Assembly: GCF_001717955.1 (NCBI RefSeq)
Contig: NZ_CP014168.1
Coordinates: 2,761,501-2,825,500 of the forward strand
Direction: 5' to 3'
DNA length: 64,000 nucleotides
Source: Sphingomonas panacis
GTDB taxonomy: Bacteria > Pseudomonadota > Alphaproteobacteria > Sphingomonadales > Sphingomonadaceae
Shown here: in pieces, positions 63,859 through 64,000 of the stretch
How the letters are laid out: each line of letters starts with the position of its first letter
How positions within the stretch are numbered: the first letter of the stretch is position 1
The notes under the pieces: generated by a model
Told to the model about the DNA's origin: nothing
Database searches by the model: none
Seen by the model: the letters and a program-made list of their open reading frames with translations, nothing else
Made by a program: the position numbers and the translations under genes

Positions 63859-64000
63859 CGGCGGCGTCGTTCGACAGCAACATCCTGATCGACGCTTTGA
63901 ACGGGATCGGTGCTGCAGCGACTGAGCTCGAAAGCGCGGCGGAATGGTGGATCAGCCGCGTGACGTGGATCGAGGTGATGTCCGGCGTGTCGCCCGCGTC
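63855..64000 (+). CDS. VapC-type PIN-domain toxin, cut by window end
   Basis: 48 codons visible, GTG start overlapping the antitoxin stop. FDSNILIDALNG carries the first acidic PIN residue; ISRVTWIEVMSG carries the second. Cleaves RNA in the family. The 3' part is outside the window. Confidence 0.85.
   Translation, partial: MTAASFDSNILIDALNGIGAAATELESAAEWWISRVTWIEVMSGVSPA

Overview
The window is GC-rich bacterial chromosome, best explained as a Sphingomonas-like alphaproteobacterium (Sphingomonadales). Grounds: two TonB-dependent receptors with the DIVVTG-type box common in sphingomonads, a Tim44-like gene divergent from secB, a phasin, an HWE histidine kinase, RcnB-like and CsgG/SH3 envelope proteins, and many copies of a CCGTTCG...CGAACGG palindromic repeat. 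Species assignment is inference; no rRNA is present.

Layout. 1-4.7 kb: end of lpdA, an S41/PDZ protein, a multi-pass membrane protein and a secreted amidohydrolase. 4.8-5.9 kb: GFA-type protein and a phasin. 5.9-12.1 kb: a tripartite RND efflux operon on the minus strand (adaptor, pump, outer-membrane factor) with a 60-residue putative DNA-binding gene upstream. 12.2-16.8 kb: FAD reductase, SnoaL-like protein, TonB receptor with a glycine-rich insert. 17-25.9 kb: housekeeping and oxidoreductase genes (SDR, 2OG-Fe oxygenase, RcnB-like protein, orphan 2Fe-2S subunit, extradiol-type dioxygenase, gcdH, mtnP, AlkA-like glycosylase, ferredoxin, DUF4136 lipoprotein) separated by palindromic repeats. 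26.2-31.9 kb: trpS-murJ-secB on the minus strand, divergent from Tim44-like, mltA and Smr genes. 32-38.3 kb: GGDEF-EAL protein, second TonB receptor, HWE kinase, PhnA. 38.4-40.6 kb: an HTH protein followed by a visibly AT-rich islet with one gene, a zinc-ribbon protein with an RX4H HEPN-like motif. 40.8-44.6 kb: lepA, CsgG/SH3 protein, periplasmic peroxiredoxin, tRNA-Pro. 44.8-50.3 kb: a GH18-like/NodB/GT2 fusion and modABC. 50.3-58.1 kb: the phosphate regulon phoR-pstSCAB-phoU-phoB on the minus strand, with a three-unit Pho box overlapping the end of phoR. 58.3-60.9 kb: a four-gene unit with a Tat-leader-like protein, PqqD-like chaperone, HPr-kinase-related kinase and nucleotidyltransferase. 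61-64 kb: VanZ-like protein, gph, glmU, and a ribbon-helix-helix/PIN toxin-antitoxin pair cut by the window edge.

The least explained parts are the PqqD/HprK-related/nucleotidyltransferase operon, which resembles the tailoring half of a peptide-modification system without a known peptide cyclase; the AT-rich zinc-ribbon/HEPN gene; a 30-residue membrane micro-ORF with a very good ribosome binding site; and the single-chain hydrolase/deacetylase/glycosyltransferase. Gene starts were set from ribosome binding sites, overlaps and homology expectations by eye; no database search was run.
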